Below are positions 4,299-5,491 of a stretch of DNA of 5,491 nt, in pieces. How positions within the stretch are numbered: the stretch's first letter is position 1; every line of letters starts with the position of its first letter. Position numbers and translations under genes: made by a program. The notes beneath the pieces are model-generated. The model made no database searches. It worked only from the letters and a program-made list of their open reading frames with translations, and was not told where the DNA came from. This DNA comes from Patescibacteria group bacterium (GTDB lineage: Bacteria; Patescibacteriota; Minisyncoccia; Minisyncoccales; JAGOPM01): positions 1-5,491 of the forward strand of contig JAKLGF010000034.1 in assembly GCA_022710815.1 (NCBI GenBank). The letters run 5' to 3'.

Positions 4299-5491
4299 TT
4301 ACTTCTTGACAATCAAGCTTTTGCCTGTCATAGCTATGGGCTGTTTTAACCCCAGAATATCTAGGGCTGTAGGAGCCACGTCTTTTAATCCTCCTGTTTT
4401 TTTAATCTTGTATTTATGATTGGAGACCAAAACAAAGGGAACTTTGTTAATCGTATGGCTAGTTTCCCATTTATTAGTCTTGTCTTCAGCATTCCCATGA
4501 TCAGCAAAAACAAAAATATTGTAATTGTTAGCCAATCCAGCTTTAACAATCTGCCCCACTGTTTTATCAACAGCCTCAATTCCTTTTTTCACTGCTTCAA
4601 AATTACCTGTATGTCCAACCATGTCGCCATTAACTAAATTGGTAACAATGAAATCATATTTCTTTTCATTGATTTTTTCTGTCAAAGCATTGCCAATTTC
4701 ATAAACACTCATTTCTGGCTTTAAATCATAAGTAGCTACTTTAGGAGAATTGATTAAAATTCTTTCTTCTCCAACATAGGGCTCTTCAGACTGGCCGTTA
4801 AAGAAAAAAGTAACATGGGCATATTTCTCTGTTTCTGAAATTCTTAACTGACTTAAACCTGCTTTGCTTATCACTTGTCCCAACAAGTCATCAAGCTTAA
4901 TATCTTTGAAAGCTACTTTGGCATTCATGGGCTGATAATATTGAGTCATGGCCACAAAAAAGAAATTCTTCTTTTCTCTTTTGAATCCAGCAAAATCATT
5001 TTCAACAATAGCTTGAGTTAATTGCCTTGTCCTGTCTGTGCGAAAATTAAAAAATATTATTGAATCATTATTCTTCATTCCCTGATATCCGGCTAGCTTG
5101 CTGGGGGTAATAAACTCATCTGTTTCTTTTTTAGCATGGCAAGCCTTAACATATTTAGTTGCATTCAAAAATTCAGGAGCTTTTCCATCAATTATGCAGT
5201 CATAGGCTTTTTGGGTCCTGTCCCAGCGCTTGTCTCTATCCATGGCAAAGTATCTTCCCGAAACAGTAACAATTTTGCCAAATCCCAAAGCTTTAATCTT
5301 TTTCTCTAAAGCTGTTAAGTGTTTCAAGCTTTCGGTTACTGGAGCATCTCTGCCGTCAGTAATAGCATGAATAAGAACATTCTTGAATTTTTGTTTTTTG
5401 CATAAGTCCAATAAAGCAAACAAGTGGTTCAAATAACTATGCACTGCCTGAATTTGTAATAATCCAATAATATGCAAAGCAGAATTATTTC
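4299..5491 (-). CDS. gpmI: 2,3-bisphosphoglycerate-independent phosphoglycerate mutase, partial at the 5' end
   Basis: This enzyme interconverts 3- and 2-phosphoglycerate in cytoplasmic glycolysis using two divalent metal ions, usually manganese. The frame is open through the window edge, so the start is missing; about 396 of the roughly 510 residues usual for the family are visible. The N-terminal metal Asp and the phosphorylated Ser are outside. Counting from the codon at 5477, the visible motifs are VHS at 12-14, TDGRD (40-44), SGRYFAMDRDKRW (73-85), FFNFRTDR (142-149), ETEKYAHVTFFFNG (215-228), NGDMVGH (283-289) with metal ligands Asp285 and His289, ADHGNAE (325-331) with Asp326 and His327, and SHTINKVPF (340-348) with His341. 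All catalytic-site residues expected in this portion are present. An internal TTG at 5477 could be mistaken for a start, but the conserved NSALH upstream of it shows that coding continues. One normally conserved stretch, before VHS, is altered. Confidence 0.97.
   Translation of the reverse strand, partial: NNSALHIIGLLQIQAVHSYLNHLFALLDLCKKQKFKNVLIHAITDGRDAPVTESLKHLTALEKKIKALGFGKIVTVSGRYFAMDRDKRWDRTQKAYDCIIDGKAPEFLNATKYVKACHAKKETDEFITPSKLAGYQGMKNNDSIIFFNFRTDRTRQLTQAIVENDFAGFKREKKNFFFVAMTQYYQPMNAKVAFKDIKLDDLLGQVISKAGLSQLRISETEKYAHVTFFFNGQSEEPYVGEERILINSPKVATYDLKPEMSVYEIGNALTEKINEKKYDFIVTNLVNGDMVGHTGNFEAVKKGIEAVDKTVGQIVKAGLANNYNIFVFADHGNAEDKTNKWETSHTINKVPFVLVSNHKYKIKKTGGLKDVAPTALDILGLKQPIAMTGKSLIVKK

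Noticed and set aside
4299..5477. Reading gpmI as complete from the TTG at 5477
   Set aside because: The conserved NSALH sequence runs across that codon and the frame stays open to the window edge; the N-terminal phosphorylated-Ser region must lie outside.

Overview
The window is AT-rich and gene-dense. All five genes lie on the minus strand, so transcription runs from high to low coordinates. The proteins are bacterial in type: an NAD-type GapA, a metal-dependent phosphoglycerate mutase and sigma70-like promoters. An ADP-forming acetyl-CoA synthetase, an exported CPFG thioredoxin-fold protein, short intergenic gaps and mostly missing Shine-Dalgarno (SD) motifs together suggest a small-genome fermentative bacterium, most likely of the Patescibacteria (Candidate Phyla Radiation). 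That placement is inference; no rRNA or other marker gene is present.

Layout in transcription order. (1) 5491-4299: C-terminal three quarters of gpmI, 2,3-bisphosphoglycerate-independent phosphoglycerate mutase; its start is outside the window. (2) 4180-3140: a membrane-anchored or exported thioredoxin-fold (DsbA-like) protein with its own promoter, an AT-rich leader and a clear terminator. (3) 3046-2054: gap, glyceraldehyde-3-phosphate dehydrogenase, with a promoter abutting the preceding terminator and its own terminator. (4) 1880-1110: a 256-residue protein I do not recognise, driven by a perfect-consensus promoter, with a leader of about 90 nt and its own terminator. (5) 983-366 and 369-1: the beta (ATP-grasp) and alpha (CoA-binding, cut by the window edge) subunits of an ADP-forming acetyl/acyl-CoA synthetase. 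They overlap by ATGA and start from an extended -10 promoter so close to the ATG that the mRNA is probably leaderless.

Gap and gpmI are lower-glycolysis enzymes. The ADP-forming acyl-CoA synthetase would turn acetyl-CoA into acetate plus ATP at the end of the same route. The window therefore reads as a loose cluster for substrate-level ATP production, interrupted by an envelope redox-type protein and one unknown gene. Each transcription unit has its own promoter, and three hairpin terminators separate them, so this is not one long operon. No gene-free stretch exceeds about 175 bases. I saw no RNA genes, CRISPR arrays, insertion sequences or other mobile elements. I found no strong case for a wholly new system; the least explained part is the unknown gene and its leader at 1110-2006.
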